From contig NZ_NXLS01000004.1 of NCBI RefSeq assembly GCF_003364315.1, forward strand, positions 62,001-126,000: DNA of 64,000 nucleotides. Direction: 5' to 3'. The notes beneath the pieces are model-generated. The model did no database searches, was not told the origin of the DNA, and was given only the letters and a program-made list of their open reading frames with translations. Origin of the DNA: Helicobacter ganmani (GTDB lineage Bacteria > Campylobacterota > Campylobacteria > Campylobacterales > Helicobacteraceae). The position numbers were made by a program, and so were the translations under genes. Below are positions 24,870 through 34,839 of this stretch, one piece after another. Position 1 is the stretch's first letter; every line of letters begins with the position of its first letter.

Positions 24870-25829
24870 CTATTTTAGCATAAATCTTCGTAGGGCGTCC
24901 TCTACTTCTACCGGATTTGACTTTGAAATAAACTCATCTGCATTGAGTGAGCGCGCCATATCCTCGTTGCTACTTCCACTCATGGAGGAATTTACAACCA
25001 CAGGAATCTTGGAAGTCAATGGATTTGCTTTGATTTGTTTAATGACTTCAAATCCACTTGCTTCTGGCATTTCTAAGTCTGTGATGATAATTCCAATTTT
25101 AGAAACATCTGTCCCTTCGGTAAAAACATAATCAAGCAATTTCTGCCCATTGACAAAAGATTTATACGCAACGCCAATTTTCTTAAGAATATTTTGCATT
25201 GTCTTAATAACACTTGGTGAATCATCTGCGAGTAAAACTTCTTTGTTTGTGATGATTTGTTTAATCTTATTCATCTCATCATTCTTTTCGGTTTCAATCC
25301 ACGGGAATACATCTACAAGCATTTTTTCAATATCTACCACTTGCACTAAGCGTCCATCAAAATAACGCGTCCTACTGACTAACTTGCTATTTAAACCAGA
25401 ATTTCCAATCCCTGCACTCTGTTCAATTTCTGTCCATTTTTTGTTTAAAATTCTATCTGCTTCGTAGATTCTAACTCCTACCGTCCATTTAGAAAACTCG
25501 CAAATCATAATCACTTCATCATCACCTGCAGTGCGTCTAATCGCATAGGGTTCAAGATTTTTTGATTTATCTCTTGAATCATAATAAAACCATTTACGCA
25601 AATCAATCAAAGGAATCGTAAGCTCACGAATCGTAATCAATCCCTCTACTAAGGAACTTCCCTCGTGAGAGACCACCGTAATTTCCCCACGATATTTGAC
25701 AACTTCACGAATCTTAAATACATTCACCGCATACAAATCTTTATCTTTTTCAAGCCGAAAGCATAGGAGCTGCAATTCGTTGTTTCTGTGCAGATTGGTT
25801 ATTTGATCAACATTGGACAAATTTGACAT
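24870..25829 (-). CDS. cheV: Chemotaxis coupling protein CheV
   Basis: An N-terminal CheW-like domain (residues about 15-165) links receptors to CheA; a C-terminal receiver domain follows with acidic residues in L-L-A-D-D-S-P, phospho-acceptor in I-I-I-T-D-L-E-M-P, and S-K-S-N-P in place of the usual K-P. Helicobacter carries several CheV paralogues; which one this is cannot be told here. I use the ATG at 25829 rather than the TTG two codons earlier because AAGG is better spaced. Confidence 0.93.
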   Translation of the reverse strand: MSNLSNVDQITNLHRNNELQLLCFRLEKDKDLYAVNVFKIREVVKYRGEITVVSHEGSSLVEGLITIRELTIPLIDLRKWFYYDSRDKSKNLEPYAIRRTAGDDEVIMICEFSKWTVGVRIYEADRILNKKWTEIEQSAGIGNSGLNSKLVSRTRYFDGRLVQVVDIEKMLVDVFPWIETEKNDEMNKIKQIITNKEVLLADDSPSVIKTMQNILKKIGVAYKSFVNGQKLLDYVFTEGTDVSKIGIIITDLEMPEASGFEVIKQIKANPLTSKIPVVVNSSMSGSSNEDMARSLNADEFISKSNPVEVEDALRRFMLK

Positions 25830-25860
25830 TTCCAAAACCTTAAATTTAAAAATTTCCGCT

Positions 25861-25866
25861 ATTATA
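25861..25866 (-). promoter_or_regulatory. Extended -10 (TGTTATAAT) of cheV
   Basis: Perfect TATAAT with TGn extension on the minus strand, 32 bases upstream of the cheV start. Confidence 0.6.
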
Positions 25867-25886
25867 ACATAAAGCGGATAAAAGTT

Positions 25887-27590
25887 TTAGATACTTTTGT
25901 AATATTCTCTAAAGGATTCACATTTTTCAAATAATTCTGCTTGCGTTCCATTGGCGATAATCTTTCCATTTTTGAAAAAATAAATTTTTTGCGCTAGAGA
26001 AACCGTAGAAAATCTATGTGCAATGATAATCACAATTCTATCCTCTAATAATCCTCTCAAGGCTTCCCTAAACTCTTCTTCCGTTTTGTTATCTAGTGCG
26101 CTCGTGGCTTCATCTAGGATAAGAATTTCTGGGTTTTTATAAAGTGCGCGTGCAATTGCGATTCTTTGACGTTGTCCGCCACTTAAATTTGCACCAAACT
26201 CATTTAAGATTGTATGGATTCCATCGGGCAAGGATTCTACATATTCCAAAATCCTTGCTTGCTCCAAAGCAAGTTTGACTTTTTCTTCTTCAATTTCACT
26301 CCCATAAGCAATATTTTGCGCAATGCTATCATTAAAGATAAAAATCCTTTGTGTTACAATTGCTATTTTAGCACGCAAACTTGCTTGTGTAAAATCTTGA
26401 ATATTTGCATCATTAATACAAATCTCTCCAGAGTTTGGCTCATAAAGTCGCAAAAGCAAATTCACAAGCGAACTTTTTCCTCCACCGCTGCTTCCGACTA
26501 ATGCAATGCTTTCTCCTCGTTTGACTTCCAAATTAATATTATGCAAGGCTTGTTTCTCTTGATAAAACAAATCCACATCTTTAAACGCAATCTTTTGTAT
26601 TTGTGTTGTAAGCTCCTTTGTGCCATCTTGAATTCTTGCGCGACGATTCAACATTTCAAGAATCCTATCACTCGCAGCAAAGGCAATTTGAAATTTACCA
26701 TAAAGATTATTTAAAGCCTTAAAAGGAGTATAAAGCATAAAAAGCGCCGTAACAAAAGAAAAAAACGCCCCTGTGGAAATCTCATCCTCAATGACTTTAT
26801 GCCCACCAATTACAATGACAACTGCAATCGCAATCGCGCCTAAAGTCTCCATTAAAGGGGAAGTGAGTTCAGAGACTTTCACGGTTTTCATTGAAATTTT
26901 AAACCATTCTTTATTGTAATTTGCAAACTGCTGACATTCCATTTTTTCACCTGCGCTTGCCTTGATAAGCTCCATATTATTAAAAATCTCAATCAATTTA
27001 GAGGACAAATCTGCACTTTTTTCTTGCAATTTTTTAGAGTTTTTTCGCATACTTTTTGCGATTCGTGATATAGGATAAAGAGCCAAAGGCATTACGACAA
27101 GACCATAAAACGCCAATTCCGGACTTTGATAAATCACCACCCCAACCAATCCAAGAATAGTTAGCCCGTGCTTAACACCCTCCACTAGATAGCTTGAAAT
27201 CGCATTTTGTATTGCACTAACATCATTCATAACGCGTGAGATTAACTCTCCTTTGCGATAGCGATTAAAAAAATCCATTTCAAAAGTCAAAATTTTTTCT
27301 AAAAGAGTCTCTTTTAGCTGACGCACGATGTTTTGCCCTACGAAATTCATATAATAGCTTTGAATCCACGCTCCAGCACCTTTGGCAAAATACGCCAACA
27401 CAACCAAAAAAGGTAGAATCTGAAGCATTGTCGTGTCTTTTTTGATAAAAATATCGTCTAATACAGGCTTCACAAGATAAGCACTTGCAGCACTTGCACC
27501 TGCGACTAGAATCGTGCCAACAATAGAATAAAATAAATATAATTTATAGTTTTTAACATAAGGTAAAAAATATCTAAAAAATTGTTTCAA
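25887..27590 (-). CDS. msbA: Lipid A/ABC half-transporter, MsbA-like
   Basis: A six-helix transmembrane domain (about residues 15-310) is fused to an ATPase domain with Walker A G-S-S-G-G-G-K-S-S, Q-loop, signature L-S-G-G-Q-R-Q-R and Walker B L-I-L-D-E-A-T-S-A-L-D. As a homodimer it would flip lipid A-core across the inner membrane. 567 residues, typical MsbA length. Related half-transporters (PglK, general ABCB types) are not fully excluded by eye. It follows the penicillin-binding protein gene on the same strand, 47 bases downstream. Confidence 0.85.
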   Translation of the reverse strand: MKQFFRYFLPYVKNYKLYLFYSIVGTILVAGASAASAYLVKPVLDDIFIKKDTTMLQILPFLVVLAYFAKGAGAWIQSYYMNFVGQNIVRQLKETLLEKILTFEMDFFNRYRKGELISRVMNDVSAIQNAISSYLVEGVKHGLTILGLVGVVIYQSPELAFYGLVVMPLALYPISRIAKSMRKNSKKLQEKSADLSSKLIEIFNNMELIKASAGEKMECQQFANYNKEWFKISMKTVKVSELTSPLMETLGAIAIAVVIVIGGHKVIEDEISTGAFFSFVTALFMLYTPFKALNNLYGKFQIAFAASDRILEMLNRRARIQDGTKELTTQIQKIAFKDVDLFYQEKQALHNINLEVKRGESIALVGSSGGGKSSLVNLLLRLYEPNSGEICINDANIQDFTQASLRAKIAIVTQRIFIFNDSIAQNIAYGSEIEEEKVKLALEQARILEYVESLPDGIHTILNEFGANLSGGQRQRIAIARALYKNPEILILDEATSALDNKTEEEFREALRGLLEDRIVIIIAHRFSTVSLAQKIYFFKNGKIIANGTQAELFEKCESFREYYKSI

Positions 27591-27637
27591 ATGAAGATTC
27601 CTTTCAATGAATTTTCAAGCTCATAGCCAAATTCATA

Positions 27638-29581
27638 CTAAAAAATAATCGTGTCGTGATTAACTTTTGGTTGATATTTAATCGGCGATTCATCAGTATA
27701 ATAAACTCTCTCTCCCTCTACAATCTGACTTTGCACACCTTGTGGAATCATAAATTTGCGTTCCAATCCGGGGTCAATTTCTAAGATTTTGTCAAAGAAA
27801 TAAGAAAAGGCGGGTGCCGGAGCGACACCTCCCGTTTCGCTATATCCCATCGGTGTATTGTCGTCTTTGCCATACCAAACAATGGCTTCAATGCTAGGAG
27901 AAAATCCACAAAACCACGCATCTACATTATCGTTTGTCGTGCCTGTTTTACCTGCTAGCTCAATACCTTCTACTTTGGCACGCTTACCTGTGCCTTGATT
28001 AATCGCATTTCGCAAAATATCCACAATCAAAAAGCTTTGTTTGGGTTTGCTTAATTCGCGTTCCTCTCCGCTAAAATAAGCAACATCTCCTTGCATATCC
28101 ACGATTCTATCAATCAACATTGGTGTGATGACTTTTCCATAGTTTGAAAACACCATAAAATTTTTTGCCATTTCAAGCGGAGAAGCTCCAAAACTCCCTA
28201 AAGAAATCGTCAAGTCTTTTGGCACATTTTCAAACCCATAATCCAAAATCTCCCGATAGATTCTATCAAATCCCACTTCCTCCACAAGATTAATCGTCGC
28301 AAGATTCAGTGATTTCGTCAAAGCAGTTTTAAGCGAAATAAAACCGCTTAGAGAACTTCCATAATTTTTTGGTTGCCATTTTTTACGCACATTACCCACC
28401 CTATATTCATAAGTGCGGGCAATATCAGGAATCTGATAATTTTGAGCCAAGCCGGAATTAATCGCACTAAGATACAAAAAGGGCTTGACACTACTGCCAA
28501 TTTGTCGTTTGCTTTGTGTCGCGCGTGAAAAATTACTTTTTTGATAATCCACCCCTCCCACAAGTGCTAGAACCTTCCCTGTTTTATTCTCCAACACCAC
28601 AAAAGCACCATTGAGTTTTTCCTTTAACGCCTCATCTTCTTTGTGTCGCGATAGAATCTGCTCATACCCAAAATACAATGCTTCTTGCGCAATCTCCTGA
28701 TAATCCAAATCAATGTTTAAATAAATCTTATATCCGGCAGTTTTTAAATCCTCCAACCCGACTAACTGCCGTTGCACTTCATCTACCACATAAGGGGCAA
28801 CATTTTTTGTCAATGTGTCGTTATAGACCTTGGGTTGCTCACTCAAAGACAAATCTAGCACTTCTTGTGAAATCCACCCCACTTCATACATTCTTTGCAA
28901 AACATTATTTGCTCTCCCCAAAGAAAAATCATAATTTTTTGTTGGGTCATAAAAACTTGGCGCACGTGGTAAAGAAACGAGCATTGCAATTTCTTTTAGC
29001 GTCAAATCCTCCATACTTTTACGAAAATATCCAAGTGCTGCGGTTTTGATTCCATAAAATCCGTGCCCAAAATAAGTATGATTCAAATAAACTTCCAAAA
29101 TTTTTTCTTTGGTTAGAATTGTCTCCAAACGCAAGGCTAAAAGAAATTCTTTTATTTTACGCTCGATTGTTTTTTCACGCGTCAAGGCAAGATTCTTGAT
29201 AAGTTGCTGCGTGATTGTGCTTCCGCCCTCTGCATAGCGCGCATTTTTAATATTTTTAAGCATTGCGCGAATGATTGCGTCAATATTCACGCCTGGGTGC
29301 TCAAAGAACAAAGTGTCCTCAATTGCCAAAAGAGCCTCCACAATGCGCGGTGGAATCTCCTCAAAAGTCGCATAAAATCTAAATTCTTTGTCAAAAAGAT
29401 TTGCAACCAATCGCTCTTGTCTATCAAAAATCTGCGTGGCAATAGGTGGCTGATAGTTAATAATCTTGTCTGTATCGTTGCGAATTTCAGAATAAATTTG
29501 AATCACAAAAACTACTATTCCGATTCCAAAAACAATCCCAAGAACAACCAAAATTCTTAAAAAAACTTTTACAAAACTCAT
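27638..29581 (-). CDS. mrcA: Class A penicillin-binding protein 1A
   Basis: Bifunctional peptidoglycan synthase anchored in the inner membrane. An N-terminal membrane helix precedes a GT51 glycosyltransferase domain (E-D-T-L-F-F-E-H-P-G, G-G-S-T-I-T-Q-Q) and a transpeptidase domain with S-S-V-K (active serine), S-L-N and K-T-G-T-T. 647 residues, close to H. pylori PBP1. It probably shares a transcript with the MsbA-like gene. Confidence 0.94.
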   Translation of the reverse strand: MSFVKVFLRILVVLGIVFGIGIVVFVIQIYSEIRNDTDKIINYQPPIATQIFDRQERLVANLFDKEFRFYATFEEIPPRIVEALLAIEDTLFFEHPGVNIDAIIRAMLKNIKNARYAEGGSTITQQLIKNLALTREKTIERKIKEFLLALRLETILTKEKILEVYLNHTYFGHGFYGIKTAALGYFRKSMEDLTLKEIAMLVSLPRAPSFYDPTKNYDFSLGRANNVLQRMYEVGWISQEVLDLSLSEQPKVYNDTLTKNVAPYVVDEVQRQLVGLEDLKTAGYKIYLNIDLDYQEIAQEALYFGYEQILSRHKEDEALKEKLNGAFVVLENKTGKVLALVGGVDYQKSNFSRATQSKRQIGSSVKPFLYLSAINSGLAQNYQIPDIARTYEYRVGNVRKKWQPKNYGSSLSGFISLKTALTKSLNLATINLVEEVGFDRIYREILDYGFENVPKDLTISLGSFGASPLEMAKNFMVFSNYGKVITPMLIDRIVDMQGDVAYFSGEERELSKPKQSFLIVDILRNAINQGTGKRAKVEGIELAGKTGTTNDNVDAWFCGFSPSIEAIVWYGKDDNTPMGYSETGGVAPAPAFSYFFDKILEIDPGLERKFMIPQGVQSQIVEGERVYYTDESPIKYQPKVNHDTIIF

Positions 29582-29706
29582 AAATAACCTAAATCAAAAA
29601 AATAATAAAGTATTAATTTTAACATAGAAATTCTAAAGGCGAGTTTTAAGAGATAAGATTCTGTTATTAGGGTTTGATTTATTGAGTTGTGAGGTATGTA
29701 GAATTG

Positions 29707-29732
29707 CGAGATTCTATGAAAATAGAATCTCG
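29707..29732 (-). terminator. Hairpin downstream of the porin gene
   Basis: A perfect 11-bp stem, CGAGATTCTAT and ATAGAATCTCG, around a 4-base loop, beginning eight bases past the porin stop codon. No strong T tract follows on the minus strand, so it may be an mRNA-stabilising hairpin as well as a terminator. The remaining gap up to 29581 is AT-rich and empty. Confidence 0.6.
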
Positions 29733-29739
29733 GCAGGTT

Positions 29740-31128
29740 TTAGAAAGTATAGCGCACTTCCACTTGCAAGCGGTTTCTGTCTTCAGAATCTCTATCACCA
29801 AAAATACTATTTCCATTCTCATCAGAATGCTTTGGCGTTACATTTTTATCCCTATCAGTCGTGAGCATTGCATAATACGCACTAAGAGCTAAGTTTTTGT
29901 TATATTGCCAGCGCACCACAGGAGTGATTTCTTGGAAATCAATATCGCCTCTGTTTGTCGCACTATATTTTAGCTCGTTTGTCCCATTGACATATTCAAT
30001 CCCAACATTAAGATTATCCAAAATATCATAATTCAAGCTACCATAGAAAACACTAAGCGAATTGCCTTGATGATTGTTAGGCATTGATTGTCCCTCAATT
30101 GGAAGTGTAGAGATGCTTATACCTGTGGCATTGTTTTCAAACCAAGTTTGCCCTACTTTATTAAAGCTTCCCTCATTATCCAAAGATACTGCATAAGAAT
30201 CTTGTGTATTACCCATATAGCCTAGCTTTAATGCAAGTGGCACATTGTAATCGTGGAATCGCACTCCTGCTTCTAAAGTATAAAGGTCTGCTCCGCCACG
30301 CACTCTGTCGCCATAAACTGCTGGATTTGCAAGAATATGATTTCTATCATTATCCAAGTTTGCAAACGCATATTGTCCTGTGATATGAAAAAGGCTGTTA
30401 TTAAAGCCTAATTGTAAGAACATTCCGCTATCTAAAATATCCTCAATTTTAAATCCCCAAACTTGCGCTTCCACATTTCCCACACTTGTTTCGTAGTTTC
30501 CTAATGCTGCAAGCGTATAGAGTGGCTTAGTGATAGAACCTCCGGTATTGTTGCCTGCTGCTGCACCAACATAGCCCGGTTGAAAATCATCAATACTCCA
30601 AGAATCAAACGCACCTCCGACAAATGTCCAATGATTGATGTCTGAATTCATCGCCAAAATCCCTGTTCCTCTATCATCTAATGGGTCGTTTAGAGGAGTG
30701 GTAAGAATCATTTTCCCTGCTTTAATTGTTGTATTGGTGAAATCTGGAGTAATCACGACATTGAAATCTCCCACACCAAAGCTACTATCTTTTCCTGAAC
30801 CTAAGCCCTTATCTAGACCGGGATAAGTGTTTCCGTGATTTACATTTTGTTCTGGGTTATGATAGCGCACACCTAGATTCATTGCAACATAATCTGCAAC
30901 CGGCACTTTAAATAACACATCTGCACGCCATTGATGTCTTGCAGCTCCCTTATCCGAGTTGTCTTTGACATAGTTTCTGTCGGTGTATCTGTCGTCTCTG
31001 TAACGATAACGCAACATTCCGCTGACATCTACTCCTTTGATTGCTTCTTCCAAATCCTGCGCACTTGCAGAACTTGCGATTCCACATACCGCGACACACG
31101 CCGCTAAACTAAGTTTTAAAAATTTCAT
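29740..31128 (-). CDS. Major outer membrane porin, Campylobacter MOMP family
   Basis: A cleavable signal peptide ends S-A-S-A-Q, followed by L-E-E-A-I-K-G-V-D-V-S-G-M-L-R-Y-R-Y, very close to the start of Campylobacter PorA/MOMP. The rest alternates amphipathic strands and loops and ends in the outer-membrane sorting sequence V-E-V-R-Y-T-F. 462 residues, within the family's range. It would be a trimeric general porin and dominant surface antigen. AAGGAGTC lies just upstream, and the promoter region is a tandem array of 11-bp units. Confidence 0.9.
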   Translation of the reverse strand: MKFLKLSLAACVAVCGIASSASAQDLEEAIKGVDVSGMLRYRYRDDRYTDRNYVKDNSDKGAARHQWRADVLFKVPVADYVAMNLGVRYHNPEQNVNHGNTYPGLDKGLGSGKDSSFGVGDFNVVITPDFTNTTIKAGKMILTTPLNDPLDDRGTGILAMNSDINHWTFVGGAFDSWSIDDFQPGYVGAAAGNNTGGSITKPLYTLAALGNYETSVGNVEAQVWGFKIEDILDSGMFLQLGFNNSLFHITGQYAFANLDNDRNHILANPAVYGDRVRGGADLYTLEAGVRFHDYNVPLALKLGYMGNTQDSYAVSLDNEGSFNKVGQTWFENNATGISISTLPIEGQSMPNNHQGNSLSVFYGSLNYDILDNLNVGIEYVNGTNELKYSATNRGDIDFQEITPVVRWQYNKNLALSAYYAMLTTDRDKNVTPKHSDENGNSIFGDRDSEDRNRLQVEVRYTF

Positions 31129-31160
31129 TTTGACTCCTTGATTGTTAAAGGCGTGAGATT

Positions 31161-31214
31161 ACTTAAATTATACTTAAATTATACTTAAATTATACTTAAA
31201 TTATACTTAAATTA
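31161..31214 (-). repeat. Five tandem 11-bp repeats with four TATAAT boxes, porin promoter
   Basis: The plus-strand unit ACTTAAATTAT occurs four times in full plus one copy short by one base. On the minus strand, the porin's coding strand, each unit junction makes a perfect TATAAT (31167-31172, 31178-31183, 31189-31194, 31200-31205). The nearest box lies 38 bases before the porin ATG. The period of 11 is about one helical turn. Changing unit number by slippage would change how many -10 boxes are available and their distance from the gene. Confidence 0.85.
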
Positions 31215-31248
31215 ACGGATTTTTGGATTCTATGTGGTTAGCTTTTTG

Positions 31249-31353
31249 TCTTTGCGAGATTTTGGATTGCTTTGGCTTCACCTCGCAAGGACGAGGCAAT
31301 ATATCCTTGCGAGAAAATTTGCAAAATTTTCGTGGCAATCTATCGTCTAAACC
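31249..31353. repeat. Degenerate copies of the dispersed intergenic repeat
   Basis: Two half-elements related to the one at 20296-20413: TTTGCGAG..GGATTGCTT..CTCGCAAGGACGAGG (about 31252-31296) and CCTTGCGAG..CGTGGCAATCTAT (about 31304-31343). The exact shared strings are CGTGGCAATCTAT and GGATTGCTT. Lies between the metH stop and the porin promoter; no gene is visible in the gap. Confidence 0.6.
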
Positions 31354-31368
31354 AAAAAGGACGCACAA

Positions 31369-34300
31369 TCAAAGCGCAAAATATTTTGCTTCAGAATGTG
31401 GCACAATCAGAGCGGAAGTTGTCGCTTCTGGCGTCATTTGGTAAGTTTGACTTAGAGTAATGCCAAATTCTTGCGGATTGAGCAGTCTAAACAACCCCTC
31501 ACTTAATGCCAAATCTGGACACGCAGGATAGCCAAAGGAATATCGTTCTCCACATTTAGAATCTAGCCCGAGCTCCTTACGCACGCGCATATGCACGAAA
31601 TCCGCCAATGCTTCTGCCAAATCCATTCCCAAAGCATGCACCAAGTAATATTTATGGTATTGCGATTCCTCATAAAGTTTCTTTTCAAAAGGCGCAAGAT
31701 TATGCCCGCTTGAGACCAAATGTAAAGCACAAATATCACCCTTTGGATTAAAATAATCGCTTAAACACAAATAAGGCTTTTTGCGACTTCGTGGAAACAA
31801 AAATATCTCCGATTCCTTAAAGGCACAATCCGGGCTTAACTCCAAAATCAAACCCTCCTCCAAATCTTTAGGCTCTTTGGTGCGCGTGTGAAAATACCCA
31901 TAAAGCACAATAGGCTCAAAGATTCTTTGTTCTAGCAATTCTTGTTTAAGGCTTTCAAACAAAGGCTCTAATTCTTTCCGCTTTAGCTCCAAATATTCCT
32001 CTTTTTTAAGCTTGCTATATCCCCAACGATGTTTAAAAAGCAAGTCTTTATCCACAAACGCAAAGACTTCTTCTAATTCGCTTTCTTTTAGCTGCAACGA
32101 CTTGCGCCCAAAAAAGGGTGCTTGATAACTTAGATAATCAAAGTTTAATTCGCACTTTGTAGGCTTTGACACAGAATCGCAAGCGGAATCTGTGGATTTT
32201 GTGGAATCTTTGGCGAGTTTTTTTGCCAAACGCACTTCTTGATTGCTTGCCTTATCTACCTTTTCTCCTCGCAAACGCGCCTTATCACTTGGCAAACTCA
32301 AATCACTCAAATCTCCACTTTGGATTTTCTGCATTGCCGCCACACTATCAAAAGCGTCTTTACAATAAAACAGGATTCCGTCATAATTTGGCTTGCAATA
32401 TTCCTCCACAAAATTGCGATTAAGTGCCGCACCACCAAGCATAACAGGAATCGTGATTCCACGTCTTTTAAGCTCCTCTAAATTCTCTTTCATCACTAGG
32501 GTAGATTTTACAAGCAAACCACTCATACCGATACAATCTACCTTTTGGGATTCTATCACTTCTATAAACCTTTCTAATTCCGCTTTGATTCCGATATTTA
32601 TCACATTAAAACCATTGTTGGTAAGGATAATATCTACAAGGTTTTTACCTACATCATGCACATCACCCTTGACCGTCCCAATCACAATCGTAGTTTTATG
32701 GGAACTTTGTTTTTTGGGCAAAAAAGCATTCAGATAATCCACACTTTTTTTCATCACTTCCGCGCTCTGAAGCACAAAAGGAAGCTGCATTTCGCCCTTG
32801 CCGAACTTCTCACCCACAATCTTCATTGCGTCAATAAGAATTGTATTGATAATTTTTTCTGGTGCGATTCTTTCTTTTACTTGCGGCAAAAGCTCTTGCA
32901 TCGCATTCAAATCCCCATTGATAAGATATTTTGCGATTCTCTCTTCTTCGCTTAGATTTTCTTCTTCTTTGCTGTTTTGAATCCGCATTCCTGCTTTCTT
33001 TTCAAAATGCTTGATAAACGCATACAGAGGCTCGCTTGTGCGTGAAGAATTAAAAATCAAATTCTCACAAATTTGAATATCCTCCTTGTCCATTTGCGCA
33101 TAAGGAATCAAATGCGCAACATTCACGATTGCACTACTTAAGCCCTTTACAACCGCGTGATAAAGAAAAACAGAGTTTAAGCAAATCCTCCCCTCCTTGC
33201 TTAAACCAAAAGAAATATTAGAAAGCCCTAGAGTGCTTCCGGCTTTTGGATAGAGTTCGCGGAGTTCTCTTATCGCCTCTAGTGTCTCTATCCCTGCGGT
33301 AAAATATTCTGCGTCTCCGCTCCCAATCGTAAAGGTAAGCGGGTCAAAAATAATATCTTCTTCGCGCAGATGATGCACATTCCTTGCGCGTTCCATCATT
33401 CTTTGCGCACACGCCACTTTGCGCTCAAAAGTTTTACACATTCCTTGCTCGTCAATGCTCAAACACACCAAAACCGCACCAAATTTCTTTGCTAAACTCG
33501 CAACTTTATCAAATTTTTCAACTCCCTCCTCCAAATTCGCAGAATTAATCATTGCGCGTCCGCCGATAAGCTTCAATGCAGTCTCTAACGCATTGACTTG
33601 CGTAGAATCAGGCATTAAAGGAAGTGGAATCTTTGTGGCATAGCGCGAAATCAACTCTCGCATATCCTTGCCCTCTTCCCTCCCGGCAAATGCCACGCTC
33701 ACATCTAAACAATGCGCACCACTCCGCACTTGCGCACTTCCTACACCCAATGCCCCTTCATAATCCTCTGCGAGCAACAATTCACGAAACGCCTTAGAAC
33801 CAGTGGCATTAGAACGTTCGCCAATCAGCAAGGGAGCAGGCGTTTGATGAAGCTCTACTGCGCCAAAAAGCGAAGCAATGCTTGGTTTATATTCAGCTTT
33901 TGGTGGCAATGGAATCGCATTTTTTGTTTTCTCCACCAAAAGCCTAATATGTTTTGGTGTTGTCCCACAACAACCCCCAAGCAAAGCAACGCCCGCAATT
34001 TCTAAAAAACTCTTTTGAATCTCACTAAACTCCTCTGCTTCCATAGGATAATAAGTGATTCCTCCACGATTCTGTGGAAGTCCAGCGTTTGTATGGATAG
34101 AGAGAGGAAATTTACACACTTCACTTAAAGCAAGCAAATGTTGTCGCGCCAAATCGGGTCCAAGCCCACAATTCATTCCCAAAGAAAGCAAAGAGAAAGG
34201 CTCTAAAATATGGAAAAGTGTCGTAATGTCTGTGCCAATCAGCATTGCGCCATTGGTCTCAATCGTAACAGACACCATTATAGGAATCTTAGGGGCAATC

Positions 34301-34839
34301 GCCTTACACGCGTGCAATGCAGCTTTAATCTGCAAAGGGTCTTGCGCAGTCTCTAGCAAAATCACATCTGCGCCCGCTTCCTTAAAACCCTCCACGCATT
34401 CACAATACCCGCTAAACATTGTGTCATAATCAATATGTCCTAAGCTTGGCAACTTTGTGCCAGGACCCAAAGAAGCCGCGACAAATAGCGCATTTTGTTG
34501 ATTCTCTAGTGCCTTGTGCGCTTTGATACAAGACTTTGCAAGCAAAACACCCAAAGCCGCAATCTCTTTGCATTGGGATTCCAATCCATATTCTGCCAAA
34601 ACCCAAGGCATTACCCCAAAAGTATTTGTTTTAAGAATATTTGCTCCCGCTTGCAAATAGCTTGAATGAATCCCCGTAATCACTTCGGGAGCATAGAGGT
34701 TTAGAGCTTCTGAACAACCCTCTAACTTCTCACCTCTTTTATTTTCTCCCCAAGTTGGAATCTCTCTTTTTTGGATTTCCGTCCCCATTGCGCCATCAAG
34801 AATCAAAACGCGCTTGTTTAATAACTCTTGAATCTTCAT
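31369..34839 (-). CDS. metH: Cobalamin-dependent methionine synthase MetH
   Basis: Transfers a methyl group from methyltetrahydrofolate via cobalamin to homocysteine. Modules in order: homocysteine-binding barrel with zinc cysteines (L-G-G-C-C-G-T-T-P), pterin-binding barrel (I-G-E-R-S-N-A-T-G-S), cobalamin domain with D-V-H-D-V-G-K-N, and a C-terminal activation domain (Y-F-N-P-K-G-D; S-F-G-Y-P-A-C-P-D). 1156 residues, slightly shorter than E. coli MetH. AAAAAGGA precedes the ATG; the DedA gene ends directly upstream, so the two form an operon. Confidence 0.97.
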   Translation of the reverse strand: MKIQELLNKRVLILDGAMGTEIQKREIPTWGENKRGEKLEGCSEALNLYAPEVITGIHSSYLQAGANILKTNTFGVMPWVLAEYGLESQCKEIAALGVLLAKSCIKAHKALENQQNALFVAASLGPGTKLPSLGHIDYDTMFSGYCECVEGFKEAGADVILLETAQDPLQIKAALHACKAIAPKIPIMVSVTIETNGAMLIGTDITTLFHILEPFSLLSLGMNCGLGPDLARQHLLALSEVCKFPLSIHTNAGLPQNRGGITYYPMEAEEFSEIQKSFLEIAGVALLGGCCGTTPKHIRLLVEKTKNAIPLPPKAEYKPSIASLFGAVELHQTPAPLLIGERSNATGSKAFRELLLAEDYEGALGVGSAQVRSGAHCLDVSVAFAGREEGKDMRELISRYATKIPLPLMPDSTQVNALETALKLIGGRAMINSANLEEGVEKFDKVASLAKKFGAVLVCLSIDEQGMCKTFERKVACAQRMMERARNVHHLREEDIIFDPLTFTIGSGDAEYFTAGIETLEAIRELRELYPKAGSTLGLSNISFGLSKEGRICLNSVFLYHAVVKGLSSAIVNVAHLIPYAQMDKEDIQICENLIFNSSRTSEPLYAFIKHFEKKAGMRIQNSKEEENLSEEERIAKYLINGDLNAMQELLPQVKERIAPEKIINTILIDAMKIVGEKFGKGEMQLPFVLQSAEVMKKSVDYLNAFLPKKQSSHKTTIVIGTVKGDVHDVGKNLVDIILTNNGFNVINIGIKAELERFIEVIESQKVDCIGMSGLLVKSTLVMKENLEELKRRGITIPVMLGGAALNRNFVEEYCKPNYDGILFYCKDAFDSVAAMQKIQSGDLSDLSLPSDKARLRGEKVDKASNQEVRLAKKLAKDSTKSTDSACDSVSKPTKCELNFDYLSYQAPFFGRKSLQLKESELEEVFAFVDKDLLFKHRWGYSKLKKEEYLELKRKELEPLFESLKQELLEQRIFEPIVLYGYFHTRTKEPKDLEEGLILELSPDCAFKESEIFLFPRSRKKPYLCLSDYFNPKGDICALHLVSSGHNLAPFEKKLYEESQYHKYYLVHALGMDLAEALADFVHMRVRKELGLDSKCGERYSFGYPACPDLALSEGLFRLLNPQEFGITLSQTYQMTPEATTSALIVPHSEAKYFAL

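Noticed and set aside
31161-31214. CRISPR array or origin iterons
   Set aside because: Units are contiguous 11-mers without spacers, no cas or replication genes are near, and they form promoter boxes before the porin.
32166-34429. Several plus-strand open frames inside metH
   Set aside because: They are antisense to a full-length, well conserved gene and have no family motifs or ribosome-binding sites.
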